NCBI RefSeq assembly: GCF_024653915.1
Contig: NZ_JANLGY010000006.1
Span: 114,480 to 178,479 of the forward strand
Reading direction: 5' to 3'
Source: Sulfuricaulis sp.
Lineage (GTDB): Bacteria > Pseudomonadota > Gammaproteobacteria > Acidiferrobacterales > Sulfurifustaceae
DNA: 64,000 nt
Numbering within the stretch: position 1 is the first letter of the stretch; every line of letters starts with the position of its first letter. Made by a program: the position numbers and the translations under genes. Below, piece after piece: positions 10,059 through 19,343 of the stretch. The notes under the pieces are model-generated. The model saw only the letters and a program-made list of their open reading frames with translations. It did not search any database and was not told the DNA's origin.

Positions 10059-11097
10059 GGCTTTTCCGGAGTACCGTCGCGCGCTCGGCTTTTGGGAGTT
10101 TCGCGATTTCTTCCACTGCACGATAGAATGTTGTTAGATCGCCTTGCTGTTGTGCCAGCAGTTTCTGAAACGCCGTGACATATTTACTGTACATTCCGAT
10201 CGCCGCGAGATGGGCATTGTTCAGGTCCTGAGAAAACCATTTGTCGTAGTCGGTATAACCGCCCCAGCTTGCTTTCAGTATCGCGTAATCATTTCGCAGT
10301 TCTCCGAATACCCGGGTCTTCGCCGCTCGTTTTTCTGTAGCGCTTAAATTTGTAATATAGGTTTCTGTGAGACGGGTTTTGTGTTGCAGTACCAGCGCGG
10401 TGAATTGATCGCGCCGCTGAATCTTCTGCCGATAGGCTTGTGCCTGTTGCGACGTACCGTGGCGCTCGAACCAGCGTTTCACGCCTTCCAGTTCCACCAC
10501 GGTCGCGAAGGATTCGTTAAAGGCAGTGTCGCCGCTGACGTATAGCACCTGATGCGCCAGCTCATGGAACAGCAACCCGGCGAGATCGGCCTCGGAGCGG
10601 TGGATGAAGGTATTGAGCAGCGGGTCGTTGAACCAGCCGAGCGTGGAATAGGCTGGCACGCCACCGACATAGATGTCATGTCCTTCCTGTTTCATGTTGG
10701 CGGCGAATCTTTCTGCCTTGTCGCGCGCAAAGTAGCCACGGTAAGACACACAGCCGGCGAACACGAAACACCATTGTTTCGGCTCCAGTGACAACTCTGG
10801 CGTGGCGAAAACGTTCCAAACCACAAAAGGCCGTTCCAGATCGGCGTAAGTTCGATAACTGCGATTGTCCGGTAGCCCCAGCTCGCTGCTGGCAAAGTCA
10901 CGCAGGCACTGGACCAGCTTAAGCTGCTGTCGGGTCTGCGGAGTAGTGACCGGGTCATTCAGTACTTCTTCGACCGGCCGGCGCTTGTTGAGGATTTCTA
11001 TCTGCCCTGATATCGCATGCAAGTAATAGCCCGGATTGGCGCAGCCGGTGACAAAGGCGAGCAGTAATAGAGTGGTTGGCCGGAGGTAATAATTCAT
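10009..11097 (-). CDS. Predicted zinc aminopeptidase lipoprotein (COG4324-like)
   Basis: A 362-residue lipoprotein. The signal sequence ends in the lipobox FVTGC with Cys19. The gluzincin motif HELAHQ lies at 178-183, followed by NESFATVVE around 194-202, whose Glu is the expected third zinc ligand. This arrangement matches the predicted aminopeptidase family COG4324. It is probably anchored in the outer membrane facing the periplasm. Substrate is unknown. The 3' end runs 50 nt into the opposite-strand reductase gene, so the two transcripts are antisense to each other there. Confidence 0.82.
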   Translation of the reverse strand: MNYYLRPTTLLLLAFVTGCANPGYYLHAISGQIEILNKRRPVEEVLNDPVTTPQTRQQLKLVQCLRDFASSELGLPDNRSYRTYADLERPFVVWNVFATPELSLEPKQWCFVFAGCVSYRGYFARDKAERFAANMKQEGHDIYVGGVPAYSTLGWFNDPLLNTFIHRSEADLAGLLFHELAHQVLYVSGDTAFNESFATVVELEGVKRWFERHGTSQQAQAYRQKIQRRDQFTALVLQHKTRLTETYITNLSATEKRAAKTRVFGELRNDYAILKASWGGYTDYDKWFSQDLNNAHLAAIGMYSKYVTAFQKLLAQQQGDLTTFYRAVEEIAKLPKAERATVLRKSLNGANNQARFPPGLPG

Positions 11098-11142
11098 AAA
11101 TCCTGCTTGGCGTCGGTGGCATCAACACATTAGCATGGCATT

Positions 11143-12357
11143 ATGAAAACTTATCTCGTCGGCGGCGCGGTGCGCGACAAGTTGCTGGGCCTGCCGGTCC
11201 AGGACCGTGATTATGTCGTGGTCGGTAGCACTCCGGATGAAATGGTGGCCAAGGGCTTCAAGCCCGTGGGCGCCGATTTTCCCGTATTCCTGCATCCGGA
11301 AACGAAAGAGGAATACGCGCTGGCGCGTACTGAGCGCAAGTCGGGCCACGGCTACAAGGGCTTCAAGGTGTACGCCGCCCCGGACGTGACGCTGGAAGAG
11401 GACTTGCAGCGGCGCGATATCACCATCAATGCCATGGCCGAGGATGGGCAGGGCAATCTGATCGATCCCTTCAGGGGCGCGGAGGATTTGCACAACGGCG
11501 TGTTGCGCCATGTCTCGCCCGCCTTCGCCGAAGACCCGGTGCGCATTCTGCGTGTGGCGCGCTTCGCCGCGCGCTTCGCCGCGCGGGGGTTCCATGTTGC
11601 GCACGGCACCAACAAGCTCATGCGCGCAATGGTCGACTCGGGCGAAGTCGATCACCTCGTACCCGAGCGCGTGTGGACGGAACTCGAACGTGCTATCGGC
11701 GAGGACAAACCCTCGCGCTTCTTCGAAGCGCTGCGTGGTTGCGGAGCATTGGCGCGACTGTTTCCGGAGATCGACGCTCTCTTTGGCGTGCCGCAGCCGG
11801 AAATACATCATCCGGAAATCGACACGGGGGTTCACGCGATGCTGGTGCTGGATGCGGCAGCGAAACTCTCGCCCGACACGCGCGTGCGCTTCGCCGCGCT
11901 CATGCACGATCTCGGCAAGGGCAGCACGCCAAAACAGGAATGGCCAAAACATATCGGGCACGAAGAACGCGGCGTGGAGCTGGTGAAAAACTTCTGTCAG
12001 CGTTTCCGTGTGCCGAACGAACATCGTGACCTGGCCGTACTCACGGCGCGCTACCACGCGCATTGCCACAAGATTGCCGAACTGCGGCCGGCCACGGTGG
12101 TCGATACGCTGGAAGGCCTGGATGGGTTCCGTCGCCCGGAGCGGGTGGGACAGTTTGTGTTGGCCTGCGAAGCCGATTTCCGCGGCCGCACCGGCAGTGA
12201 AGAGAAGGCCTATCCACAGGCCGAGCTGTTTCGTCGTGCCTTTGAAGCTGCCCGTGCGGTCGACGCCGCCGCGATCGCCGCGCAGGGCGGGAAGGGTCCC
12301 GAAATCGGCGCGCGCGTGCGCGAGGCGCGAATCGCGGCGGTCAAAGCGGTATTATGA
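11143..12357 (+). CDS. cca: Multifunctional CCA tRNA nucleotidyltransferase
   Basis: A 404-residue enzyme that adds or repairs the 3' CCA of tRNAs. The nucleotidyltransferase head has the YLVGGAVRDKLLG motif and the catalytic DRD at 21-23. The ERKSGHGYKGF and RRDITINAMA motifs match the bacterial class II enzyme. A C-terminal HD phosphohydrolase domain with MHDLGKG at 254-260 gives the 2',3'-cyclic phosphodiesterase and phosphatase activities seen in gammaproteobacterial Cca. It is divergent from the metallopeptidase with 45 nt between the starts. Confidence 0.96.
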   Translation: MKTYLVGGAVRDKLLGLPVQDRDYVVVGSTPDEMVAKGFKPVGADFPVFLHPETKEEYALARTERKSGHGYKGFKVYAAPDVTLEEDLQRRDITINAMAEDGQGNLIDPFRGAEDLHNGVLRHVSPAFAEDPVRILRVARFAARFAARGFHVAHGTNKLMRAMVDSGEVDHLVPERVWTELERAIGEDKPSRFFEALRGCGALARLFPEIDALFGVPQPEIHHPEIDTGVHAMLVLDAAAKLSPDTRVRFAALMHDLGKGSTPKQEWPKHIGHEERGVELVKNFCQRFRVPNEHRDLAVLTARYHAHCHKIAELRPATVVDTLEGLDGFRRPERVGQFVLACEADFRGRTGSEEKAYPQAELFRRAFEAARAVDAAAIAAQGGKGPEIGARVREARIAAVKAVL

Positions 12358-12400
12358 TGCTTGAGTGATCGAATACCGTTGCAGTTCGAAGGAGATTTGT

Positions 12401-12907
12401 ATGAAATTATTTTTTCGATTAATGGCATTTTCCACGGCTTGGTTGCTGGCAAGCGCCGTGATGACCGCCCCGAAGGCGATTGCTACGTCGGTGGCGGATC
12501 CGATGGCCAAGGTCGTTTGGCACGTGGATTTCGCCGATTCGCGCCGCCTGAGCGCCATGCTCCAGAACGTCAACAACATGGTGACGACCTACCAGAATAA
12601 ACTGGAAGATTACGATATCCGTATTGTTTTTCTCGCTGGCGGCATCCGTTTTGTCACTCAAGACCCGCTCAAGGGCACGCCGTTCGTGGAAGATCCCGAA
12701 TACAAGAAACGCCGGCCGGAGCTGATTCAGCGTTTGAAGCAGTTGCAGGAGATGCACGGCGTCAAGCTGGAACTGTGCGAAATCACGCGCGAAGCCCTCA
12801 ATCTGGCGAAGGAGAAAATCATTCCCGGTGTGATGCCGGTGCGCTCGGGTGTGGTGCGTATCGCCGAGTTGCAGCATCAGGGCTTCGCCTACCTCAAGAT
12901 CGAATAA
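12401..12907 (+). CDS. Exported DsrE/DsrF-like protein
   Basis: A 168-residue protein with a signal peptide ([20 protein letters not shown], cleavage near AIA-TS) and a DsrE-type alpha/beta fold ([41 protein letters not shown]). A family Cys sits in LELCEIT. DsrE-like proteins act as sulfur carriers or small-molecule binders, and the periplasmic location and absent partners make a specific role uncertain. A good AAGGAG ribosome-binding site 7 nt upstream fixes the ATG at 12401 rather than an upstream in-frame start. It ends 5 nt before rimO, so the two are probably co-transcribed. Confidence 0.78.
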   Translation: MKLFFRLMAFSTAWLLASAVMTAPKAIATSVADPMAKVVWHVDFADSRRLSAMLQNVNNMVTTYQNKLEDYDIRIVFLAGGIRFVTQDPLKGTPFVEDPEYKKRRPELIQRLKQLQEMHGVKLELCEITREALNLAKEKIIPGVMPVRSGVVRIAELQHQGFAYLKIE

Positions 12908-12912
12908 GTCTT

Positions 12913-14268
12913 ATGTCCAAAGCGATTTTATCCCAGTCAGTCACTACGTCCGGACCTGCCGCCATTCCGCGAATCGGTTTCGTCAGCCTCGGTTGCCCCA
13001 AGGCGCTGGTGGATTCCGAACGTATCCTGACGCAACTGCGCGCCGAGGGTTACGCCATCTCCCCCGATTACGCCGGCGCTGATCTCGTGGTGGTCAATAC
13101 CTGCGGTTTTATCGATGCCGCCGTCGAGGAGTCGCTCGATGCCATCGGCGAAGCACTGGCGGAAAATGGGCGCGTGATTGTCACCGGCTGCCTCGGCGCC
13201 AAGGGCGATATCGTCAAACAGACACATCCGCAGGTGCTGGCGGTGACCGGTCCGCACGCACTTGAGGAAGTCATGCAATCGGTGCATGCGCACTTGCCGA
13301 GACCGCACGACCCCTACACGGATCTCGTACCGCCGGCTGGCATCAAGCTTACGCCGCGCCACTATGCGTATCTGAAAATCGCCGAGGGCTGCAATCACCG
13401 TTGCACGTTTTGCATCATCCCATCGATGCGTGGCGATCTCGTGAGCCGCGACATTGGCGAGGTATTGCAGGAGGCGGAAAATCTGGTGCGGTCCGGCGTG
13501 AAGGAGTTGCTGGTCATTTCGCAGGACACCAGCGCCTACGGCGTGGACGTGAAATACCGTTCCGGATTTTGGCAAGGCCGGCCTGTCAAAACGCGCATGG
13601 TGGAACTGGCACAGGCTTTAGGCAGTCTCGGTGTATGGGTGCGGCTGCATTATGTCTATCCCTACCCGCATGTCGACGAGATCATTCCGCTCATGGCGGA
13701 CGGCAAAATCCTGCCGTACCTTGACGTGCCGTTTCAGCATGCAAGCCCACGCATTTTGAAACTCATGAAGCGCCCGGCCAGCGCCGAAAACAATCTGGCG
13801 CGCATAGAGTCCTGGCGCAAGACCTGTCCGGACATCACGCTGCGTTCGACCTTTATCGTCGGATTTCCCGGCGAGACCGAACCGGAGTTCAACGAGCTGC
13901 TCGATTTCCTGCGCGCGGCGCAGCTCGACCGTGTGGGCTGTTTCGCCTACTCACCGGTGGATGGCGCCACGGCTAACGCCCTGCCCGATGCCGTGCCGGA
14001 AGAAGTCAAACAGAAACGTTTGGCGCGTTTCATGGAAGTGCAGGCAAAAATTTCCGCGGATAAATTGCAGCACAAGGTCGGCAAGACCCTGACCGTGTTG
14101 GTGGACAGCTTTGAAAATGACACGGCGGTGGCTCGTTCCAGCGCCGATGCGCCGGAGATCGATGGCGCGGTTTATATAAAAAACACCAAAAATCTGAAAT
14201 CCGGTGATTTTTGCCAGATCCGTATCACCCGTGCCGGGGAACATGACTTGTGGGCTGAGTCTGCGTGA
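12913..14268 (+). CDS. rimO: Ribosomal protein uS12 methylthiotransferase
   Basis: A 451-residue radical-SAM methylthiotransferase that modifies the conserved Asp of ribosomal protein S12. The N-terminal MTTase domain has [14 protein letters not shown] and [11 protein letters not shown]. The radical-[11 protein letters not shown] with Cys160, Cys164 and Cys167 binds the reducing cluster. The C-terminal TRAM domain starts near residue 385 ([10 protein letters not shown]). The ATG at 12913 follows the DsrE-like stop by 5 nt and gives a normal family length. A longer in-frame start inside the upstream gene is not supported. Confidence 0.97.
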   Translation: MSKAILSQSVTTSGPAAIPRIGFVSLGCPKALVDSERILTQLRAEGYAISPDYAGADLVVVNTCGFIDAAVEESLDAIGEALAENGRVIVTGCLGAKGDIVKQTHPQVLAVTGPHALEEVMQSVHAHLPRPHDPYTDLVPPAGIKLTPRHYAYLKIAEGCNHRCTFCIIPSMRGDLVSRDIGEVLQEAENLVRSGVKELLVISQDTSAYGVDVKYRSGFWQGRPVKTRMVELAQALGSLGVWVRLHYVYPYPHVDEIIPLMADGKILPYLDVPFQHASPRILKLMKRPASAENNLARIESWRKTCPDITLRSTFIVGFPGETEPEFNELLDFLRAAQLDRVGCFAYSPVDGATANALPDAVPEEVKQKRLARFMEVQAKISADKLQHKVGKTLTVLVDSFENDTAVARSSADAPEIDGAVYIKNTKNLKSGDFCQIRITRAGEHDLWAESA

Positions 14269-14805
14269 AAAGCGGGTCTTTAAAAAGCACAGCATATTTG
14301 ACTTGATGTGTGCAGGCTGACATGCGGACACCATGCTTGGTGCCGCCATAACTTCCGATATCCGTCTCAACTGTTTCTTTCGGTGTCTTGGTCGGGCGCA
14401 TCAACTCAGAACTGGTGAATAGTCCTGCTTGGACACTACAACATATTCAATATCAATATTCTGCAACGCTCGCCAATTTTTAATGAAGTCACAGAAAGCC
14501 TTATGATGATCCAATTTAAGACAGCTACGAAATAGCTACGTTGAGGAAGTTGTACTCTGCTACTCATCACCCAATAGCTGCTTTCGACCCATAGCGGATG
14601 TTCTGCATGGCTTTAGAAAACAGTACCGAACCAAAAAGGCCTGCTCGCTGTGGGCTTTGGAGGAATATTATGCTTGTGCCGCCACGGGGCTATTGACACA
14701 GTAAAATTCGCACATAAATATGTGTCTTCCAAAGAAAACAATTAGGCCGTCAAATTCTAGTTAGTATTTATAAGCAAATATATAGCTATAACTCAGTAAA
14801 GGTAA
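14269..14805. other. AT-rich gene-free segment after rimO
   Basis: About 540 nt with lower GC than either flank and no convincing reading frame. It contains a CACATA-AA-TATGTG palindrome near 14711 and a stretch (14575-14610) resembling widespread gammaproteobacterial dispersed sequences. It is most likely degraded insert DNA bordering the IS200 element. Confidence 0.6.
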
Positions 14806-14859
14806 GCCCCCGGCTTTGCCGGGGGACTCACCCCGGTTTGACCTATACGACGGTCGCCT

Positions 14860-14896
14860 ATGAATCTCCGATCTCCACCAAGAGAAGGAGATTCAT
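14860..14896 (+). promoter_or_regulatory. RBS-sequestering hairpin of the IS200 transposase
   Basis: ATGAATCTCC (14860-14869) pairs perfectly with GGAGATTCAT (14887-14896). The right arm contains the GGAG ribosome-binding site of the transposase, so the hairpin would hide it. A translation-blocking 5'-UTR hairpin of this kind is characteristic of IS200. Confidence 0.8.
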
Positions 14897-14898
14897 AC

Positions 14899-15330
14899 GT
14901 GAAAGAGTATCAAAGTCTGAGTCATACCCGATGGGATTGTAAATATCATGTGGTGTTTATACCGAAACGAAGGAAAAAGAAGGTGTTCGGGGTGTTACGA
15001 AGGCACCTCGGTGAGATGCTGCACGAACTCGCCCGGCACAAGGAATCCAAAATCGTCGAAGGGCATCTTATGGCAGATCACGTCCACATGTGCATCAGCA
15101 TCCCGCCCAAGCACGCCGTCTCGAATGTCGTGGGCTACCTCAAGGGCAAGAGCGCCATCCAGATCGCCCGAAAGTACGGTGGCCGGCGACGCAACTTCAC
15201 CGGAGAGAATTTCTGGGCCCGCGGTTATTTCGTCTCCACGGTTGGGCTCGACGAGGCGATGGTGCGGGCGTACATTCGAAACCAGGAGGCCGAGGATGAG
15301 CGCTACGATCAAATGAAACTCGTGGAGTAG
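14899..15330 (+). CDS. tnpA: IS200-type TnpA transposase (HUH Y1)
   Basis: A 143-residue Y1 single-strand transposase, full length. The HUH pair is in MADHVHMCISIPPK. The expected catalytic Tyr lies in the conserved C-terminal segment RGYFVSTVG / MVRAYIRNQ. The N-terminal SLSHTRWDCKYHVVFIPKRR is classic for IS200. The GTG at 14899 is taken as start because a GGAG site lies 8 nt upstream and the protein then begins at the usual KEYQSLSH. The reading frame is intact, so the element may still be active. Confidence 0.92.
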   Translation: MKEYQSLSHTRWDCKYHVVFIPKRRKKKVFGVLRRHLGEMLHELARHKESKIVEGHLMADHVHMCISIPPKHAVSNVVGYLKGKSAIQIARKYGGRRRNFTGENFWARGYFVSTVGLDEAMVRAYIRNQEAEDERYDQMKLVE

Positions 15331-15447
15331 TTGCCGCCTTCAGGCGGCTCACGGTATTATGTGCGCCTTTGAGGCGCTCACAAAATAAGCCCCCGGCTTT
15401 GCCGGGGGTCATTTAACTTTAATCATCAATTTGAAGGTGGTATCACC

Positions 15448-15849
15448 ATGAAAAAATCAGCAATTCTATTGTGCTTTATGCTTGGCATAATGCTTGTTGG
15501 GTGTGTATCAGCACCTCAGCCATTAACTGAACGTAACTCCCAGCTTACGCAGGGCAATGTGCAAATGAATTTGGTGGTCGGGAAAACCACAAAAGCAGAA
15601 GTATTAGAAAACTTTGGTTCGCCAAATGTTACAACAAGAGATGGTGCTGGGCGTGAAGTATGGTCTTATCAACGGGCGGCACAAGTATCTCAATCATCCA
15701 GCCAGTCAGGTTACTGGACAATTATTTTTGCTGGGCAGTCAAGCAAGGCATCGGGTTTTGAGAGTAGTTCAAGAATGATCACACTGATAATTAAATTCGA
15801 TAGCAGTGATATTGTTACTGATTTCAGAAGTAGAACATCTAACTTTTAG
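15448..15849 (+). CDS. Small lipoprotein with SmpA/BamE-like fold
   Basis: A 133-residue lipoprotein with a signal sequence (MKKSAILLCFMLGIMLVGC, lipobox LVGC). The mature part has LVVGKTTKAEVLENFGSPNVT and REVWSYQR, the pattern of the SmpA/OmlA (BamE-like) domain: a helix with GxxxxEVxxxxGxP, followed by a strand. It is more AT-rich than the chromosomal neighbours. It is followed after 9 nt by another lipoprotein gene, so the two form a small operon just downstream of the IS200 element. Function is unknown; an envelope protein-binding role is inferred from the fold. Confidence 0.7.
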   Translation: MKKSAILLCFMLGIMLVGCVSAPQPLTERNSQLTQGNVQMNLVVGKTTKAEVLENFGSPNVTTRDGAGREVWSYQRAAQVSQSSSQSGYWTIIFAGQSSKASGFESSSRMITLIIKFDSSDIVTDFRSRTSNF

Positions 15850-15858
15850 GGGAAAAAA

Positions 15859-16332
15859 ATGAAAACTATTAAACTCGCAATAATCTGGTTTTTTATAGTT
15901 TTAGCGGGTTGTGTTACCCCGACGGGGCCCACATTAACGCCTTTAGAAATTCAAAGTTTACAAACACGTGAATACGAACATAAAAAAGACGTCGTTTTTC
16001 CGAGCGTTATATCAGTGTTCCAAGACCTAGGCTATACAATCAAAAGCGCTGACAAAGCTACTGGGTTCATTACAGCAGAAAGCGCGGCTAAGAGCGATTT
16101 CGCCTCAAAATTCTGGCTAGGAGTCTCAAACGTCTCTCAAACATCTGCAACAGCATTTATTGAAGAAATTGGAAAAATAACAAAAGTCCGTTTGAATTTT
16201 GTTACTAGCAGTAAAAAATCATCTGCTTATGGTCAATCTGATAGAGATGATACGCCAATCCTTGATGCGGAGATTTATAAAAATGCTTTCGAGCGTGTAG
16301 AAAGCGCAATTTTTCTCAGGTCTCCCAACTAA
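15859..16332 (+). CDS. Small lipoprotein of unknown function
   Basis: A 157-residue lipoprotein (MKTIKLAIIWFFIVLAGC, lipobox LAGC). The mature part has DVVFPSVISVFQDLGYTIKSADKATGFITAESA, split here across a helix and a strand pair, a pattern seen in small periplasmic proteins that sense or bind envelope components. No specific family is assigned. Base composition is AT-rich like its partner upstream, and the pair was probably acquired together. Confidence 0.65.
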   Translation: MKTIKLAIIWFFIVLAGCVTPTGPTLTPLEIQSLQTREYEHKKDVVFPSVISVFQDLGYTIKSADKATGFITAESAAKSDFASKFWLGVSNVSQTSATAFIEEIGKITKVRLNFVTSSKKSSAYGQSDRDDTPILDAEIYKNAFERVESAIFLRSPN

Positions 16333-16625
16333 AAAGAATACTGACAAATAGCTCTATTGGAAAACCTAAAGCATAGTTCGCTTCGCACTCTATGCTTTAG
16401 TTTTCATGTGAGTAACTTGTTAGATGGCCTTACACTCTGAACGTCTGCTTCTGGCCGATTGCGGACATTCGTTCTGATTCGAGGAGATTCGGAAAAGAGT
16501 CCGTACTCAAGTAACACTACAGCCTGTTTAAAAGCACTGAAGCCAAAGCCAAAATCGCCAGCCTTGCCTATACCGGCTCCCGATGAAGAAGTAGCGCTCA
16601 TCCGAGCTACCAGCCCGACGCGGGA
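16333..16625. other. Gene-free segment with a bulged hairpin
   Basis: AAAAC-C-TAAAGCATAG pairs with CTATGCTTTAGTTTT (about 16360-16405) with one extra-helical base, and a CTTGTTAGAT follows near 16420. It most simply acts as a terminator for the two lipoprotein genes. The rest includes CTTCTGGCCGATTGCGGACATTC, a dispersed-type sequence. Confidence 0.5.
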
Positions 16626-17303
16626 TCAAAGGGTAATCCCGTCAAAATTCAGCGCTTCACAGTGAACCGTATTGCGGATGTCTGTTTTTCCGTCACGCAG
16701 GAGCAGCACTGTCTGCATGCCCGCTCCGCGGGCGGCATCGAGTTCTTCGGCGATGTCGGATAAAAAAAGAATATTGCCTGCGGGTAACCCGATTTTCTCT
16801 GAAATTTTTTGATATGCGCCGATCTCACGCTTGTTGCCGACGGTGGTGTCGAAATAGCCGGAAAAAAGCGGTGTCAGATCGCCGTATTCTGTGTGTGCGA
16901 ACAGCAGTTTCTGGGCTTGGACCGAACCGGAGGAAAAGACATAAAGCCGCAGGCCGGCCCGCTTCCATTTTTTCAAATGGCGCACGGCGTCTTCGTACAT
17001 GTGCCCCTTGAAGTGGCCTTTTTTGTAACCGTCTTGCCAAATCATGCCCTGCAGGCTTTTGAGCGGCGTGATTTTCTTGTCCTCGTCAATCCAGCGGATA
17101 AGCTGCTCGATGACTTCCATCTCGCTCAGGTTTTTCCCGCTGATTCTTCCAACTTCTTCCAGTTCCCGCTGCACGGTGGGTTCAGTCGCGTGGGTGCGCA
17201 CGAACTCCGCCATGCGTTCGCGCGCGTACGGGAACAGTACGTCCTTCACGAAGGACAGCGACGACGTGGTTCCCTCGATGTCGGTCAGAATAGCTTTGGT
17301 CAT
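16626..17303 (-). CDS. mtnC: Enolase-phosphatase E1, methionine salvage
   Basis: A 225-residue HAD-superfamily enzyme that converts 2,3-diketo-5-methylthiopentyl-1-phosphate to the enediol and then to 1,2-dihydroxy-3-keto-5-methylthiopentene. The N-terminal ILTDIEGTTSSLSFV has the altered HAD motif DxE (Asp8, Glu10) specific for this enzyme, with YVFSSGSVQAQK as motif II and LFLSDIAEELDAA as motif IV. Other methionine-salvage genes are not in the window. It follows the MidA-family gene on the same strand after 15 nt. Confidence 0.94.
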   Translation of the reverse strand: MTKAILTDIEGTTSSLSFVKDVLFPYARERMAEFVRTHATEPTVQRELEEVGRISGKNLSEMEVIEQLIRWIDEDKKITPLKSLQGMIWQDGYKKGHFKGHMYEDAVRHLKKWKRAGLRLYVFSSGSVQAQKLLFAHTEYGDLTPLFSGYFDTTVGNKREIGAYQKISEKIGLPAGNILFLSDIAEELDAARGAGMQTVLLLRDGKTDIRNTVHCEALNFDGITL

Positions 17304-17318
17304 TTCATGTACCCTTTT

Positions 17319-18512
17319 TTATAGTCGTCCGCGCCGATCCTGGAGCGTAAAGCCCGGCAACGATTCGCGCACGCCACGCGCCAGTGCGATTACTTTGTAG
17401 AGCTCGCCCATCTCATGCGGAAGCGTGAGTTTTTTGACTTGCTGTGTCAGCGTCAGGTGCGCGCGCGTATCGTTGGGGTCAGATGCGCCCATGATCTGCT
17501 CCATCCCGCTGCTGAGAAGAAATGCCGCCTGCGAGGTGTAACCGGCGAGCGCAAGCCCGGCCCCGGTAGCGGCCTCGGCGATGGCGCTGAAATCCACATG
17601 CGTAGTGATATCCTGCAAGCCGACAAGTCGCAGTGGGTCGTCATGGGCCTGATGCCGGTAGTGGCACATGAGCGTTCCCTGCGATCGCTGTGGGTGATAA
17701 AACTCCGAGCGCGGGAATCCGTAATCGATGAGCAGCATCGTGCCCTGCTTCAGGATGTCGGCGATGCTGCGCACCCAGGCCTCGGCGCACAGATTGATTT
17801 CCGAGGTGTAGCCTGCCGCCAATCCAAGCGGCTCAACGCGGGCTCGCACAGAGGCGCTGGCCGGTTTCTCTCGCCACACAAAGTGTTCGTTTTCCCATCC
17901 AACGTATAACTCGCTAATGTCGGTTTCCGTGACTTTGAAGCGAGTAACCGGCATGGCATCCAGCAATTCGTTTGCCACCACCATGCCGCGGAATTTGTCG
18001 GGAAGTTCGGCGAGCCAGCTGATGCGTCCGAATAGATGCGGTGCCTTTTGCCTTATGGTTTCGATCTGATGCGCGCGCAGGTCGGCGCTGAGTTCCAGAA
18101 TAAGGTAATGTTTCGGAAGCTGGCCCAATGACTCCAGATCAAGCAGCAGGTCCGCGGCCAGCACGCCACTGCCGGCGCCAACTTCCAGAATATCGCCGCC
18201 GCCCAATTGCCTCAGCAAGGCCTGACACGGCCGCGCGAGACAGCGCGCGAACAGCGGGCCCAGTTCCGGCGCGGTCACGAAATCGCCTTGTTTACCGAAT
18301 TTAGTTTTCCCCGCAGCGTAGTAACCGAGTCCCGGCGCATAGAGCGCCAGTTCCATGAAATGGTCGAAGGAAATTTCGCCGCCCGCTGCCGCAATCTCTT
18401 CGCGCAGGCGCTGCGTGATTTTGTCGTGTTGCGCCTGTTCCTCGGCCGTGAGCAACGGTAATCCGGGCGATTCGGGCTTTTTGGATTGACCGTTGTGAGG
18501 GGATGAATTCAT
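17319..18512 (-). CDS. MidA / NDUFAF7-family SAM-dependent methyltransferase
   Basis: A 397-residue COG1565 protein. ISFDHFMELALYAPGLGYY, GDFVTAPELGPLFA and the SAM-binding ILEVGAGSGVLAADLL motif identify the family, whose mitochondrial member NDUFAF7/MidA methylates an arginine of complex I. In bacteria the target is not established. It is divergent from the pteridine reductase and sits upstream of mtnC on the same strand. Confidence 0.9.
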   Translation of the reverse strand: MNSSPHNGQSKKPESPGLPLLTAEEQAQHDKITQRLREEIAAAGGEISFDHFMELALYAPGLGYYAAGKTKFGKQGDFVTAPELGPLFARCLARPCQALLRQLGGGDILEVGAGSGVLAADLLLDLESLGQLPKHYLILELSADLRAHQIETIRQKAPHLFGRISWLAELPDKFRGMVVANELLDAMPVTRFKVTETDISELYVGWENEHFVWREKPASASVRARVEPLGLAAGYTSEINLCAEAWVRSIADILKQGTMLLIDYGFPRSEFYHPQRSQGTLMCHYRHQAHDDPLRLVGLQDITTHVDFSAIAEAATGAGLALAGYTSQAAFLLSSGMEQIMGASDPNDTRAHLTLTQQVKKLTLPHEMGELYKVIALARGVRESLPGFTLQDRRGRL

Positions 18513-18581
18513 TTTGAAAGACTATTGGCTCAAAGGCTGGCAACCGGTATTGTGCCGAATTCAGGAACTATACTGGGTTTT

Positions 18582-19334
18582 ATGCCGGACAATCCCCTCG
18601 AAGGCAAGGTGGCCCTGATCACGGGCGGTGCGCATCGCATTGGTGCCGCCATCGCACGTCTATTGCACGCCCAGGGCATGAAGTTGGTGATTCACTATCA
18701 CACCTCCGAAAAGGCCGCCCATGCACTGCAGGCGGAGTTACACAAGATCCGGCCGGAATCGGTAATGCTGGTGCGTGGCGACCTCAATAACGGCGAACGC
18801 CTGGCACGCAATCTGATATTTGAAACCGTCGAATCCTTCGACCGGCTGGATGTGCTCATCAACAACGCCTCGCGCTTTTACCCGACGCCCGTGGGCGAAG
18901 CCACCGAGTCCCAGTGGGATGATATTGTGGGCACCAACCTCCGCGCGCCGTATCTGCTCGCTCAGGCGGCGGTGCCGCATCTCAAGAAATCCGGCGGGAG
19001 CATCATCAACATCGCGGACATTTACGGCGATCGTCCTCTGATCGGTTACCTGATCTACAGCGTCGCCAAGGCCGGCGTGGTCATGCTCACCAAAGCCCTG
19101 GCGCGTGAACTGGGCCCGGATATACGGGTCAATGCCATCGCTCCCGGCGTGATTCTCTGGCCTGAGAGCGATCTCGACGAGATGTCCAAGCAACGGATCA
19201 TCTCGCGTACGCCGCTCAAGCGTTCCGGGGATACTGACGACGTGGCGCGCACGGCGCTCTTTCTTATTCGCGATGCCGGCTTTATCACCGGACAAGTGCT
19301 GGCGGTGGACGGCGGGCGCAGTGTGGTGATGTAA
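18582..19334 (+). CDS. Pteridine reductase-type SDR (FolM-like)
   Basis: A 250-residue short-chain dehydrogenase. The cofactor motif is ALITGGAHRIGAAIA, with the TGGAxRIG variant typical of pteridine reductases. NNASRFYPTP and the catalytic pair YSVAK follow, and the C-terminus ends in AVDGGRSVVM. Adjacent folK and folB on the opposite strand support a role in dihydrobiopterin, dihydromonapterin or dihydrofolate reduction. The ATG at 18582 is chosen over an in-frame start 57 nt upstream because the Rossmann strand begins 9 residues in. Confidence 0.88.
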   Translation: MPDNPLEGKVALITGGAHRIGAAIARLLHAQGMKLVIHYHTSEKAAHALQAELHKIRPESVMLVRGDLNNGERLARNLIFETVESFDRLDVLINNASRFYPTPVGEATESQWDDIVGTNLRAPYLLAQAAVPHLKKSGGSIINIADIYGDRPLIGYLIYSVAKAGVVMLTKALARELGPDIRVNAIAPGVILWPESDLDEMSKQRIISRTPLKRSGDTDDVARTALFLIRDAGFITGQVLAVDGGRSVVM

Positions 19335-19343
19335 GTCCTGTGC

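Larger units (their letters stand above)
14806..15408 (+). mobile_element. IS200/IS605-family insertion sequence (IS200-type)
   Basis: A complete-looking small element of about 600 bp. Both ends carry the same hairpin, GCCCCCGGC-TT-TGCCGGGGG, at 14806-14825 and 15389-15408 in direct orientation, each preceded by TAA. Between them is a single HUH transposase gene, with two further hairpins after it (15333-15348 and 15363-15377). There is no terminal inverted repeat and no visible target duplication, as expected for single-strand transposition by this family. The exact cleavage sites cannot be fixed from one copy. Confidence 0.85.

Noticed and set aside
16333..16425. Full attC site after the second lipoprotein gene
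   Set aside because: The bulged stem and GTTAGAT are suggestive, but the left core (TCCCAAC) matches the right in only four of seven positions and the outer arms do not pair. A terminator is the simpler reading.
16404..16601. 65-codon minus-strand frame between the lipoproteins and mtnC
   Set aside because: No ribosome-binding site or family, and it lies in dispersed-repeat sequence.
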